Positions 6,873 through 14,731 of a DNA stretch of 14,731 nt are shown here, piece after piece (positions within the stretch are counted from its first letter, which is position 1; each line of letters opens with the position of its first letter). Location of the stretch: positions 1-14,731 of the forward strand of contig JBPCIO010000155.1 in the NCBI GenBank assembly GCA_051006215.1, read 5' to 3'. Made by a program: the position numbers and the translations under genes. This DNA comes from CF-72 sp051006215 (GTDB taxonomy: Bacteria; Chloroflexota; UBA6077; CF-72). A model generated the notes under the pieces. It worked only from the letters and a program-made list of their open reading frames with translations. It was not told where the DNA came from and did not search any database.

Positions 6873-7469
6873 CTAGCACTGAGCTGTGGCAGTGGCTTCC
6901 GCGTCTCCCCTGATTGCCTCAAGCGTAATGGACACTTTGAGGTTGTCGCTGACGAAAATGCCGCCGGCTTCGAGGGCCACATTGAAGTCCAGTCCAAAGT
7001 CTTTGCGCTTGATGGTGGTTTCGGCCGTAAACCCAGCGATCGTCTCGCCGTGTGGATTGATGCCGACACCATTGAAGTTGACCTCCAGTGTAACTTCTCT
7101 CGTTTGGCCGTGGATCGTGAGATCGCCGATAACAATGAACTTGTCTCGCGGGCCTACGACGCGCCGGCTTTCGAACGTGATCGAAGGATAGTTCGCAACG
7201 TCGAAGAAGTCGGCCGAACGCAGGTGCTCGTCTCGCTTCGGGTCCCCAGTGATTAGGGAGGTTGCGTCGACCTGCGCCTTGACTGACGAGTACGCCCGGC
7301 TATCGGAGCCATCGATGATTGTGCCAGTCAGACCCGTAAACCGACCCTTGACGGTCGAAACCACCATAAGCCGAATGCTGAACTCGACGAGACTATGGGC
7401 AGTGTCGATTTGCCAGACCGACCAGGTCTGACTTCCAGTCGGGGTGGTTGTTGTTGCGGAAGCAGTCAT
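6873..7469 (-). CDS. YceI-family lipid-binding protein
   Basis: The product is 198 residues from ATG 7467-7469 (MTASATTTTPTGSQTWSVW). Longer starts at 7508 or 7532 are open but would add a non-homologous tail lying in the upstream remnant. All YceI landmarks are present: WQIDTAHSLVEFSIRLM, TVKGRFTGLTGTI, KRDEHLRSADFFDVANYPSITFES, IGDLTIHGQTREVTLEV and IKRKDFGLDFNVALEAGGIFVSD. The family folds as a lipocalin-like beta-barrel that binds isoprenoid quinone-type or amphiphilic lipids and is often linked to stress or respiration. There is no signal peptide, so this form is likely cytoplasmic, as many Gram-positive and Chloroflexota homologues are. It is the last gene after the oxidoreductase and siderophore-interacting remnants on the same strand, and a T-run (RC of 6844-6848) follows its stop. 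Confidence 0.9.
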   Translation of the reverse strand: MTASATTTTPTGSQTWSVWQIDTAHSLVEFSIRLMVVSTVKGRFTGLTGTIIDGSDSRAYSSVKAQVDATSLITGDPKRDEHLRSADFFDVANYPSITFESRRVVGPRDKFIVIGDLTIHGQTREVTLEVNFNGVGINPHGETIAGFTAETTIKRKDFGLDFNVALEAGGIFVSDNLKVSITLEAIRGDAEATATAQC

Positions 7470-7544
7470 CCAGCAGTTGTCGCAGCGAAGGAGGTGAGTC
7501 GTCGTCATCCGATTCGGGTGATTGGCAGGCAAGCCGAACCAATG

Positions 7545-8009
7545 CTACAACCGTGAGCACCGACACTCCGGTATTGGCTTCCACACCTCAGCTCCGCCAT
7601 CCATTTCGGCCGGGCCGAAAGCGTCCGTTGAAAGGCACTCGGGAGAGCGGCACAGGTCGGCCCACTGGGAGGCAGGCCCTTCGCCGTGCAGCACAAAGTC
7701 GATGTCCAATTCGCCCGAGGCTGGCTCAAACCGCCGCACCGTGAAGGTGCGCATCGTTGGTCCACCACCACCTGGTTGCTCCTGGGCCAGCGCTCGGGTC
7801 AAGCAGGACGGGTTTTGATTGGCCTGACTCCGGAAGGATGAGCTTGACAGGCTGGGTTGGTGACGGTGTTTCAAACCCGTCGAGGTCGGCCCCGCCAAAC
7901 GTTGCTCGCAGTATCCAAAGAGTCAAATGTTCGAGCCGGCGCACTTCCAGCACTCGGAAACGTGGGCGGGTCGTTGTGATAGGTTCGTCGGCTCAGTTGA
8001 TGTTGCCAT
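7545..8009 (-). pseudogene. Siderophore-interacting / FAD-binding reductase-like gene, frameshifted and truncated
   Basis: The ATG at 8007-8009 has a clear ribosome binding site (AGGAGA, 9 bases upstream). The protein starts MATSTEPTNLSQRPA. After a shift near 7960-7967 it continues with RFRVLEVRRLEHLTLWIL, RATFGGADLDGFETPSPTQ and VKLILPESGQ. After another shift near 7756-7772 it gives MRTFTVRRFEP and GELDIDFVLHGEGPASQWA. These are the landmarks of the FAD-binding half of siderophore-interacting proteins (ViuB/SIP family), which reduce ferric siderophores in the cytoplasm with NAD(P)H. From about 7660 the similarity stops and the NAD-binding half is absent, so it is a truncated remnant. It lies between the oxidoreductase and YceI genes on the same strand. 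Confidence 0.6.
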
Positions 8010-8186
8010 GATGCAGGTTCTCCTGACGTTGGAAGTGCCGTGTCCACCTCCACGTGTCTTCAGCAGCTCGAGGTTGTCTTTCAGGGTTCATGGTCGGCTG
8101 CGCAGAAGTATGGTTGAACACGGCGTAGGTCCAGTTAGCGCTCGCCGCCATACTCGTTCCCGTCGCTCTCACTGCCCGTTGGCGTC

Positions 8187-9161
8187 CTACGCGGACGTGC
8201 TGAGCACGAGCCGGCCGCGTAGGCTCCCGTCCTCGAAGCGCTGGTGCGCCTGGGCTGCCGCTTCGAGTGGGAAAACGTCAGCCACGCCCGTGTGCAGCTT
8301 GCGGCGGCGAGCAGCTCGGCGAGACCGCTCAGCTGCTCCTGATTCGGAGCGGAATACAGCCGCTCGACTCGGACACGGTCGCTGGCAAAAGCGTTGCCCA
8401 TCAGCAGCACGAAGGCGCCGCCATCGCGCAGCGCTGGCAGCAGTTCTGAGCCGAGGCTCGCCGCGTCGAGCACCGCATCGACGATTCCAACGCGGCTGAC
8501 GAGCGTGGCCGCATCGCTGCGCGGCAGCACCTCGTCGGCCCCGAGCCCGGCGACGAAGGCTTCGTCACCGCTGGTTGCCTGGGCTACCACCGGGGCGCCA
8601 GCCAGCTTCGCCAGAGCGACGCCATACGCGCCGACCGCGCCACTCGCGCCGGTGACCAGGACGCGCTGACCCGCCGTGATATGCAGCAAGTCGAGCGCCT
8701 GCCGAGCGGCCAGGCCGTTACCCGGCAGCGTGGCGGCAGTAATGTCATCGACGCTATCGGGAGTCCTGGCGAGCCAGTCGGGTCGGCGAGGACAATGTCG
8801 GCGTAGGCGCCCGTGCGCCCGCCCACAGCGATCCACGGGATCATGCCAACGACGCGCGTGCCGGCCGGCAGGTCGCCCGCGGGGTCGAGCAGAGTGCCGG
8901 CGAGCTCCGACCCTACCACGAAGGGTGGCTTCAGGTCGGGCAGCAAGCTGGCGAACGCGCCGGTGCGCGCGAGGATATCGACCAGGTTGACGTGCTTGCA
9001 GCAACGGCGACGCGGACCCGCCCGGCCGATGCTTCAGGTCGCGGGATGCTGCGCATGCGTAAGACGTCCGGGCCACCGTAGGCGGTGACCTCGACGACGC
9101 GGGCGCTGGTCCGTGTGAGGGACGTGTTCGGCGTGGGTGTGGTCAGAGATGGGATAGTCAT
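8187..9161 (-). pseudogene. Quinone oxidoreductase-like MDR protein (zinc-less alcohol dehydrogenase family), three frameshifts
   Basis: The ATG at 9159-9161 has a good ribosome binding site (GAGGG at 9169-9173, 7 bases away). Joined across frames the product is about 325 residues, normal for the family: VVEVTAYGGPDVLRMRSIPRPE, then the catalytic-domain segment LLPDLKPPFVVGSELAGTL, then DWLARTPDSVDDITAATLPGNG, the Rossmann motif VLVTGASGAVGAYGVALAKL, ALRDGGAFVLLMG and the C-terminal ADVFPLEAAAQAHQRFEDG, ending at TAG 8187-8189. No zinc-ligand cysteines are present, so it would be an NADPH-dependent quinone or enone reductase. The three breaks (about 8992, 8780 and 8300) are each explained by one missing base in a short run (AA, CCC and GG). 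Otherwise the sequence is well conserved, so the loss is recent or is a sequence error. Confidence 0.75.
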
Positions 9162-9207
9162 GTGATTACCCTCAGAAAGTAGATTGCCTCGTGAAGGAGA
9201 TACCTGC

Positions 9208-9440
9208 AGGCTCTCAGGGGAGATGCGAAGCGTGGGTGAGTACGACGTGTCGTCCAGGATGCTCAACCAGACGTTGCGGGTGCTCGATCGCGACGGGCTC
9301 GTCGAGCGGCGGGTCCGCCCCCTAAGGTCCGCCTCACGTGGAGTACGGCTCACGCAGCTAGGCGAAACGCCGGTCGACTTTCGGCGCCGCTTGCTCGCGG
9401 CGCTTCGCGGGCTGTCTGGAGTCGTACACTCAGGCTCACC
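9208..9440 (+). pseudogene. HxlR-family regulator remnant, N-terminally truncated and frameshifted
   Basis: The segment reads EYDVSSRMLNQTLRVLDRDGLVERRV. After one-base losses around 9321-9352 a PPHVEYGLTQLGE-type wing can be recovered (CCTCACGTGGAGTACGG followed by CTCACGCAGCTAGG). This order (recognition helix with S-RML-QTL--L--DGLVER, then V-Y-LT-LG) is the signature of HxlR winged-helix regulators. The first 35 or so residues normally containing the Cys and W-G-KW-LLIL block are missing; the remnant begins 46 bases from the oxidoreductase start codon. HxlR genes are commonly divergent from an oxidoreductase they control, which fits the position. It is not functional as it stands. Confidence 0.55.
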
Positions 9441-9545
9441 ACGTCGAGCCTCAACATCGCAATGTACAGTCGGCGATAGGAGGCCGCGCGCATCCAGGGT
9501 TGGCCCGAGGCGCGCGCATGTTGGTGTTCATTAGGCGGAGAGCAC

Positions 9546-9950
9546 ATGAGTTCCTCCATCCCGCTCTCAAGAGGCGAAGTGTCAGGTCAGGCCGTGTCGA
9601 TTGAAGCGAGCTACCCCCCCTCCAGGGCCGTGCGTGACGCTGCGAGGCGGCCGGGCGCCGTTGACCGGTCCACCAGCGCAGCAGGTCGTGGCTAGTGGTT
9701 CGGCCGGGGTGTCGGCGTTGGTCCAACGCCCACATTCACGGGCACCGAGACCGAGGTCTCTTGGCCGCTGAGCGATGGAGCGCACGTACGCCACGAATGA
9801 GTGGCCGCCGTTCGCACTCTTCGGGACCGTGGCCTTGAGCTGCTCGACGAGAAGAGGCGCGCTGGGAAACCGTTCTCGTCGAGCACTCGCCGGGTGACGC
9901 CTCAGGCGGTGGCGATGTCTTTCAAGGAAGAGGTGGGTCTCGTGGCGCCA
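9546..9950 (+). pseudogene. Degenerate ORF with two in-frame stops, possibly a carboxymuconolactone decarboxylase/AhpD-like remnant
   Basis: The ATG at 9546 has a ribosome binding site (GGAGA, 5 bases upstream) and gives MSSSIPLSRGEVSGQA. The frame stops at TAG 9693-9695 and TGA 9798-9800 but stays open in between and afterwards. Pieces such as IPLSRGEVSGQA at the start, ETEV...HVRHE in the middle, and VAAVRTLRDRGLELLDEK resemble AhpD/carboxymuconolactone decarboxylase proteins, in which an E-x-x-H region and a helix ALRD follow each other. The resemblance is weak and from memory, and the catalytic Cys pair is not seen. The 3' end runs up to the RND stop codon on the other strand. The rest of 9441-9545 shows nothing. 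Confidence 0.3.
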
Positions 9951-12900
9951 TCACCTCCTTACAAGGTCCTGCCACTCCGCTACGGGAGCGGACAACGAGG
10001 CAGCACCGGCAACGGAATGGCCGTTCGTGGACTTGGGACTGGGGCTGGCGCCGGCGAAAGCCTCCACGTGGAGTGGGTGGAGGATGGCAATTTCTACAGG
10101 CGCGAGCTGGCGCGGCTTTGCAAAGCGACGCACGAACCGAGCGAAGGCCTGCTCGATGTCGTCGAAGACGGTGTACATGGCCGGCACGAAGACCAGCGTC
10201 AGGACGGTCGACGTGACCAATCCGCCGATCAATACGATGGCCGCCGCTTTGAGCAGCTCCGAGCCCGTTTCGATGCCGCTGGCAACTGGCGCCAGCGACG
10301 CCATCACCGACAAGCTGGTCATCAGGATCGGTCGCAGTCTGACCGGGCCCGCGTTCAGCAGCGCGTCAATCCGACTCTGGCCTTGCTTGCGCAGCGTGTC
10401 CGTATAGTCCACCAGCAGCACGGCATTCTTGCCCACTAGACCGACCAGCAACGTCAGACCCAACATCGCGAACAGGGTGAAGTTGCTACCGGTCAGCGTC
10501 ATCGCGCCGATGGCGCCAACCACCGCCAGCGGCAGGGACATCAGCACCGCCAGGGGCAGCGTGATCGAGCCGAACAGCAGCATCATCAGCATGTACATCA
10601 GCACCAGCGACACCCCGAGCGCTTTGAAGATGTCGGTGAAGGCGCTCGTGCCTTGCTGCGCCTGCCCGGCGTAGGTGACGCTGTAGCCAGGCGGCAGCGC
10701 GACTTTATCGACGCTGGCCTGGACCGCCGTTTGGAGCGTCCCGACCGAGATGCCCTCGCTCGCCGACGTATTGATGGTCACCGATCGCAAGCGGGCCACG
10801 TGCTGGATGGCGGTTGGCGCTGTCGTCTGGCTCAGCGTGCCGATCTGATTGAGCGCCACCACCGTCCCATTCGAGGTCAACAGCGGCAGGGTGGCCAGGT
10901 TGTCTGGACTGGCGCGGAACTTGTCGTCGGCGATCAGCCGGATGTCGACGTTGCTGGCGCCCGCTTTCTGGTACGTGGCGACTTTCAAGCCATCGACCGC
11001 GGCACCGAGTGCGGTGCCGGCCGATTGAGCCGTCACCCCGAGCTGAGCCGCCCGCGATCGGTCCACATTCAGCGCGTACTGGGGCGTGACGTTCTGGTTG
11101 TCATTGTTGACGTCGGCCGTACCCGGCGTGGACTGAACCGCCCTGGTGATCGAGTCGACCAGGCCATTCAGCACGGTTGGATCGGAGCCCTGCACCTGGA
11201 CCTGGATAGCCTGGCCACCAAAGCCGCCGAAGCCGAATGCGTTGGAGATACCGGTCCGCACGGTCGCATCCGGGATGCCCCGTCCGAGCTCCTGTCGGAA
11301 CACGTCCGCCAGCTGCAGCGCGCTGCGCTGGCGCTGATTGGTCGGCACCAGCAGCGCCGTCAACTGCGCCTGGTCGCCACCGGTGGTGCCGCCGAATCCT
11401 CCGCGGCCACTGGTCCCTGTATTCGAGTACACCAGGCGCACCTCGGGGTAGCCGTGCAAGCGTTGCTCCAGCTGCTGAACAACGTCATTGGTGACCTGGA
11501 TGTTGGTTGCCGAGGGCATCACCAGCGTGACGTCGACTTCGCTCTGGTCGCCACTGGGAAAGATGTCGACGCCGATGCGGCCGGTCAACAGCAGGCTCAT
11601 GCCGCCAGCGAAGGTAGCCAACCCGAGGCCGATGACCAGCCAGCGTCCGCTCAAGCGGTGCCAGTTGCCGGTGAGCACCCCGTGCAGCAGCGTGCGATAG
11701 GCATTTGCCAGCCGAGCGAAGCCACGGTCCCAGGTGCGCCCGAAACGGTTCAATGGTCCACCGCCAGCTTTGAGCGTCTCGTCGATCGTCAGGTAGCGGC
11801 TGGCAAGCAGTGGCGTCAGGGTGAACGACACCAGCAGCGACGTCAGTGTGGCCGCGGCGATGACGATGGCGAAGGGTCGGATGAACTGGCCGGCGATGCC
11901 CGAGATCAAGGCGATGGGCACGTACACCACCACGTCGAGCATGGTGATGGTGATCGCCGCCATGCTGATCTCGCTGCGGCCTCTGATCGCAGCCAGGAAC
12001 GGAGGTTCGCCCAGCCCGAGATGCCTGGCGATATTCTCAATAACCACGATGCTGTCGTCGACCAGGATGCCAACCGACAGGGTCAACGCCAGCATCGAGA
12101 ACAGGTTCAGGTTCAGCCCGAGCAGGTTCATCAGACCAAACGTCGTCAGCACTGACGTGGGGATCGAGATCATCACGATCAGCGTGCTGCGCCAGGTGTG
12201 CAGGAACAGCAGCAGGATCAGCCCGGTGAGCATCACCGCCTCGATCAACGTCGTCTGGATGGTGTTGAACGATTGCTGGGTGTAGGTTGCGGCGTCGGTG
12301 ACGACGCGCATCTGCATGCCCTGAGGTAAGCTGGGCTGAAGCGCAACCATCTCGCCCCGCACTTGCTGCGAAACGGTGATGGTGCTCGCGCTGGGGAGCT
12401 TGCTGGCAGTGAGCGTGATGGCCGGAACACCGTCGACGCGAGCGATGCTGCTAGGCGTGGCCAGCGTGTCGTCGACCGTAGCCACGTCCCGCACATACAC
12501 CGGGCCACTAGTGGTCTGGCTAACCACGATGTCCCCCAGCTGGCGCGGATCGTCGACCAATCCGTTCAGCACCACGGTCGCGTCTTTGGAGTTGGAGACC
12601 AGGGTGCCGGCCGGCTGCTGGAGCTGGGCGCTCTGGAGCGCTTGCTGCAGCGACGTCAGCCCCAGGCCGCGCGCCTGGAGTTTGGCCAAATCAGCCTTGA
12701 CCCAGATCTCGCGGGTGGGTGCGCCGACCACAGAGACCGAGCTGACGCCCGGCACCGCCTCGAGGGCACGTTTGATCTGGTTCTCGGCCACGTCGTCGAG
12801 CTGATCAAGCGGCTGGGGTCCCGAGACAGCAAGCGTGAGCACCGGGAATGAGCTGGTGTCAGCTTTGATCACCGTCGGCGCGCCGACGAACGTTGGGAGC

Positions 12901-13253
12901 TTGCTGCGCGCGCCGTTGACCACCCGCTCGACGTCGATGCCCACCAGGTCGGCATTGGCAGCGGTGGTGAACTGCACGGTGACCGTTGACAGCCCCTGGG
13001 TAGACGTCGAGCTCAGCGTGTCGATGTTATTGAGCGTTGAGACGGCGTCTTCGATGGGTTTGCTGATCTGCGTCTCGATGGTGTCGGGGTTGGCGCCTGG
13101 ATCGACGGTGGTGACCGTCACCGCCGGAAAGCTGATGCTCGGGACGACCGAAACGCCGAGGGTCAGGTACGAGTAGATCCCGAACAGCGCAAGTGCGATG
13201 GCCAGCGCGGCCACGACCAGCGGGTTGCGGATGGAGAACTGAGTGAGGTTCAT
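9951..13253 (-). CDS. AcrB-type RND multidrug efflux transporter (HAE family)
   Basis: The product is 1100 residues, the expected size, with no frameshift. It has the twofold RND plan: TM1 (PLVVAALAIALALFGIY), a first periplasmic-type loop, TM2-6, a second half with LSGRWLVIGLGLATFAGG, a second loop and TM8-12. The proton-relay residues are present: paired Asp at about 399-400 in GILVDDSIVVIENIAR (TM4) and Lys at about 942 in LVGLVGKNAVLLVDY (TM10). The protein would sit in the cytoplasmic membrane as a trimer and export drugs or amphiphiles with proton influx. Two Gly-rich loops lie in the second porter domain. The C-terminal tail (about 1045-1100) is Ala/Pro/Ser-rich. It starts 10 bases after the stop of the HlyD-type partner. 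TAGGAC at that stop serves as the Shine-Dalgarno sequence, so they form one operon. No outer-membrane channel gene is present. Confidence 0.95.
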   Translation of the reverse strand: MNLTQFSIRNPLVVAALAIALALFGIYSYLTLGVSVVPSISFPAVTVTTVDPGANPDTIETQISKPIEDAVSTLNNIDTLSSTSTQGLSTVTVQFTTAANADLVGIDVERVVNGARSKLPTFVGAPTVIKADTSSFPVLTLAVSGPQPLDQLDDVAENQIKRALEAVPGVSSVSVVGAPTREIWVKADLAKLQARGLGLTSLQQALQSAQLQQPAGTLVSNSKDATVVLNGLVDDPRQLGDIVVSQTTSGPVYVRDVATVDDTLATPSSIARVDGVPAITLTASKLPSASTITVSQQVRGEMVALQPSLPQGMQMRVVTDAATYTQQSFNTIQTTLIEAVMLTGLILLLFLHTWRSTLIVMISIPTSVLTTFGLMNLLGLNLNLFSMLALTLSVGILVDDSIVVIENIARHLGLGEPPFLAAIRGRSEISMAAITITMLDVVVYVPIALISGIAGQFIRPFAIVIAAATLTSLLVSFTLTPLLASRYLTIDETLKAGGGPLNRFGRTWDRGFARLANAYRTLLHGVLTGNWHRLSGRWLVIGLGLATFAGGMSLLLTGRIGVDIFPSGDQSEVDVTLVMPSATNIQVTNDVVQQLEQRLHGYPEVRLVYSNTGTSGRGGFGGTTGGDQAQLTALLVPTNQRQRSALQLADVFRQELGRGIPDATVRTGISNAFGFGGFGGQAIQVQVQGSDPTVLNGLVDSITRAVQSTPGTADVNNDNQNVTPQYALNVDRSRAAQLGVTAQSAGTALGAAVDGLKVATYQKAGASNVDIRLIADDKFRASPDNLATLPLLTSNGTVVALNQIGTLSQTTAPTAIQHVARLRSVTINTSASEGISVGTLQTAVQASVDKVALPPGYSVTYAGQAQQGTSAFTDIFKALGVSLVLMYMLMMLLFGSITLPLAVLMSLPLAVVGAIGAMTLTGSNFTLFAMLGLTLLVGLVGKNAVLLVDYTDTLRKQGQSRIDALLNAGPVRLRPILMTSLSVMASLAPVASGIETGSELLKAAAIVLIGGLVTSTVLTLVFVPAMYTVFDDIEQAFARFVRRFAKPRQLAPVEIAILHPLHVEAFAGASPSPKSTNGHSVAGAASLSAPVAEWQDLVRR

Positions 13254-13263
13254 GGCAGTCGTC

Positions 13264-14731
13264 CTAACCGTTTCCTGTCACTGCCGGGAGTGTGGCGGTC
13301 GTCGGCGGACCGGCCGCCACGATCGATTCACCGTCTGACAGCGTGATGGAGCCCGGCAGGACGACCGTGTCGCCGACCTGCACGCCGCTGGTGATCTGGA
13401 CGGCCGACGCGTTGGCGAGCCCGATCTTGACGAGCTGCATCCTGGCTCGCCCGTCGACGTCGGTGAACACGAACTGCTGACCGCTGCGCTGCTGCACGGC
13501 TGTGGGCGGCACGATGATCGCATCGTCAACGCGGGCGGTCTGGACCACCACGTCGGTCGACATGCCCGCGCGCAGCTTACCGTAAGGATTATTCGGCACC
13601 ACGTGCACGCTGGCGGTGCGACTCTTCGTATCTAACGTCGGGTTGATTGCCTTGATCGTGCCGTCGAACGGCTGGCTGGGGAAGGCGGTCACGTTGAGCT
13701 GGACGGTCTGGCCTTCGGCAAGCTGGCCGAGCGCGCTCTCTTCGGCATTGACTACCACCTCCAAGCCGGGCGGGACCAGCGTCATCAGGGTGGTGGTGGT
13801 GCCGACCAGCGCCCCAGGGGCCACCTGGACATCGGCGATGATGCCGTCGGTGGGCGCCAGTAGGCGGGTGTCGGCCAGCCCGAGCTGCGTGCTGCTGAGC
13901 TGCCCCGCTGCCTGGGCGACGGCTGCGCGGGCGTTTGCCAGGTCGGTGTCGGTGTACGGTGTCTGGACTTTGTGAAGCTGCGCAGCGGCTTGCGCTACGG
14001 CTTGCTCCTGCTGCTCCAGGTCGGTCGCCGTGTTCGGCTGTTGCGCCTTGAGCAATTGCTGGCGCGTCTGTTCGACCGACGCGCGCTGACTGCGGATATC
14101 CTGGACGGTGTTTGGCTGCTGGGCCAGCGCGAGCGCCTGGGCGGCCTGATCGACGGCTGATTGCGCCTGCTGGAGATGTTCGTCGGTCGGGCCCTGGCTG
14201 GCTACGTCCAGCTTGGCCTGATCGCTCTTGAACCTTTCACGCGCGGCGGTCACGGCCGAGGCGGCGCTCTTGACCTGCGCATCGAGCGTTCCGTTCTGCG
14301 CCGCGCCCAGGTTGGCCTGGGCGACGAACAGATTGCCCTGGGCCTGGACCAGCGTGCCCTGCGCTTGCTGTTTGGTGGCCAGCAGCTGCGCCCGCTGCGA
14401 GGCGATGCCACCCGTTGTCAGCGCCTCGAGCTTGGCCTGAGCACTCTTCAACTGTGCCTGGGCCTGGTCGACCGCGCCCTGGATCTGCGCCTGTTGCGAC
14501 GGTCCACCGCCGCGCTTGAGCAGGTCGAGCTGACCCTGGGCCGCCTCCTGGGCAGCGTTGGCGGCGACAATCGCCGCATCGGCGCTGGCTTTGGCCGCCC
14601 CGCACGCGGTGCTATTGTGAGCAACGGTTGCGCCTCCGGGACTTGCCGTGTCGGGGGAGGGGGCGGCGAACGTCTTCTCGAGGCCAACCTGCGTCGATTC
14701 GGGCGCCTGGCGGTTGCTGCGGGAAGAACCC
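13264..14731 (-). CDS. HlyD/periplasmic-adaptor-type membrane fusion protein, 5' end outside window
   Basis: The frame is open from the TAG at 13264-13266 to the right edge, so the true start and the signal/anchor lie beyond 14731; 489 residues are visible. The first half is a long Ala/Gln-rich coiled coil that includes three exact-length 26-residue units (13951-14184) and a partial fourth. It is followed by the second half of the lipoyl/barrel-sandwich domain (TRLLAPTDGIIADVQVAPG), a beta-barrel (LNVTAFPSQPFDGTIKAINP) and the membrane-proximal domain (DAIIVPPTAVQQ and DGESIVAAGPP). It would bridge the RND pump to the cell exterior or to an outer channel. It precedes the RND gene in one operon. 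The TTG at 14449-14451 is not the real start, because the coil continues upstream in frame. Confidence 0.9.
   Translation of the reverse strand, partial: GSSRSNRQAPESTQVGLEKTFAAPSPDTASPGGATVAHNSTACGAAKASADAAIVAANAAQEAAQGQLDLLKRGGGPSQQAQIQGAVDQAQAQLKSAQAKLEALTTGGIASQRAQLLATKQQAQGTLVQAQGNLFVAQANLGAAQNGTLDAQVKSAASAVTAARERFKSDQAKLDVASQGPTDEHLQQAQSAVDQAAQALALAQQPNTVQDIRSQRASVEQTRQQLLKAQQPNTATDLEQQEQAVAQAAAQLHKVQTPYTDTDLANARAAVAQAAGQLSSTQLGLADTRLLAPTDGIIADVQVAPGALVGTTTTLMTLVPPGLEVVVNAEESALGQLAEGQTVQLNVTAFPSQPFDGTIKAINPTLDTKSRTASVHVVPNNPYGKLRAGMSTDVVVQTARVDDAIIVPPTAVQQRSGQQFVFTDVDGRARMQLVKIGLANASAVQITSGVQVGDTVVLPGSITLSDGESIVAAGPPTTATLPAVTGNG

Noticed and set aside
7993..8151. 52-residue minus-strand ORF (MAASANWTYAVFNH...) between the oxidoreductase stop and the siderophore-interacting gene
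   Set aside because: It has only a weak ribosome binding site, overlaps the next gene's start, and the sequence in a second frame (LKDNLELLKTRGG) suggests at most another decayed fragment. I recognise no family.
9938..9960. AAGGAGGTGATG at the RND stop as a start site for a further minus-strand gene
   Set aside because: The ATG overlaps the ribosome binding motif without spacing, and the frame closes after 9 codons.
9968..9990. CCGCT-AGCGG hairpin near the RND 3' end
   Set aside because: It lies within the coding sequence, is short, and has no U-run; chance in GC-rich DNA is likely.
10653..12155. 500-residue plus-strand ORF inside the RND gene
   Set aside because: It is the antisense shadow of a GC-rich coding sequence; its composition (many His, Arg, Gln, Asp) mirrors the RND codons and it has no domain.
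1..14731. CRISPR array, rRNA genes, or defence systems
   Set aside because: No regularly spaced repeats, no rRNA-like sequence and no nuclease or helicase defence genes were seen on either strand.

Overview
The window is GC-rich bacterial DNA. The organism is probably a member of the Chloroflexota: large MalT/LAL-type LuxR regulators, a helix-turn-helix replication-type protein beside a tRNA fragment, and YceI plus MarR occur together there. This taxonomic call is an inference from gene style only, and a high-GC actinobacterium-like or candidate-phylum soil bacterium is not excluded.

Left part (1-2109) is accessory DNA. A transposase fragment runs off the left edge. It is followed by a strong hairpin terminator and a 3' half of a tRNA-Ala(GGC)-like gene without its 5' half, which looks like an integration (att) scar. 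Next comes a compact control region: an antisense-oriented hairpin with a U-run, a promoter-like sequence 17-bp spaced facing left, a 25-codon leader ORF with a strong ribosome binding site, and, overlapping its stop, a helix-turn-helix protein of the phage/plasmid replication type. The arrangement resembles CopA/tap/RepA plasmid copy control.

Middle part (2097-9950) holds redox and regulatory genes, many of them broken. A di-haem cytochrome c (minus, frameshifted) is followed by an intact 878-residue LAL-type LuxR regulator (minus) and a MarR regulator (plus) with a perfect inverted repeat in front of its start. Then, all on the minus strand, come a zinc-less quinone oxidoreductase/MDR gene (three one-base deletions), a siderophore-interacting-protein-like gene (frameshifted and truncated), and an intact YceI gene. 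A truncated HxlR regulator (plus) abuts the oxidoreductase promoter. A degenerate plus-strand ORF with in-frame stops fills the space up to the pump genes.

Right part (9951-14731) is an intact two-gene efflux operon on the minus strand: a HlyD/periplasmic-adaptor-type membrane fusion protein (5' end beyond the window) followed after 10 bases by an AcrB-type RND pump.

Frameshifts are concentrated in the cytochrome, oxidoreductase, siderophore-interacting and HxlR genes. The regulator and pump genes, covering more sequence, show none, which argues for selective gene decay or transfer rather than uniform sequencing error.
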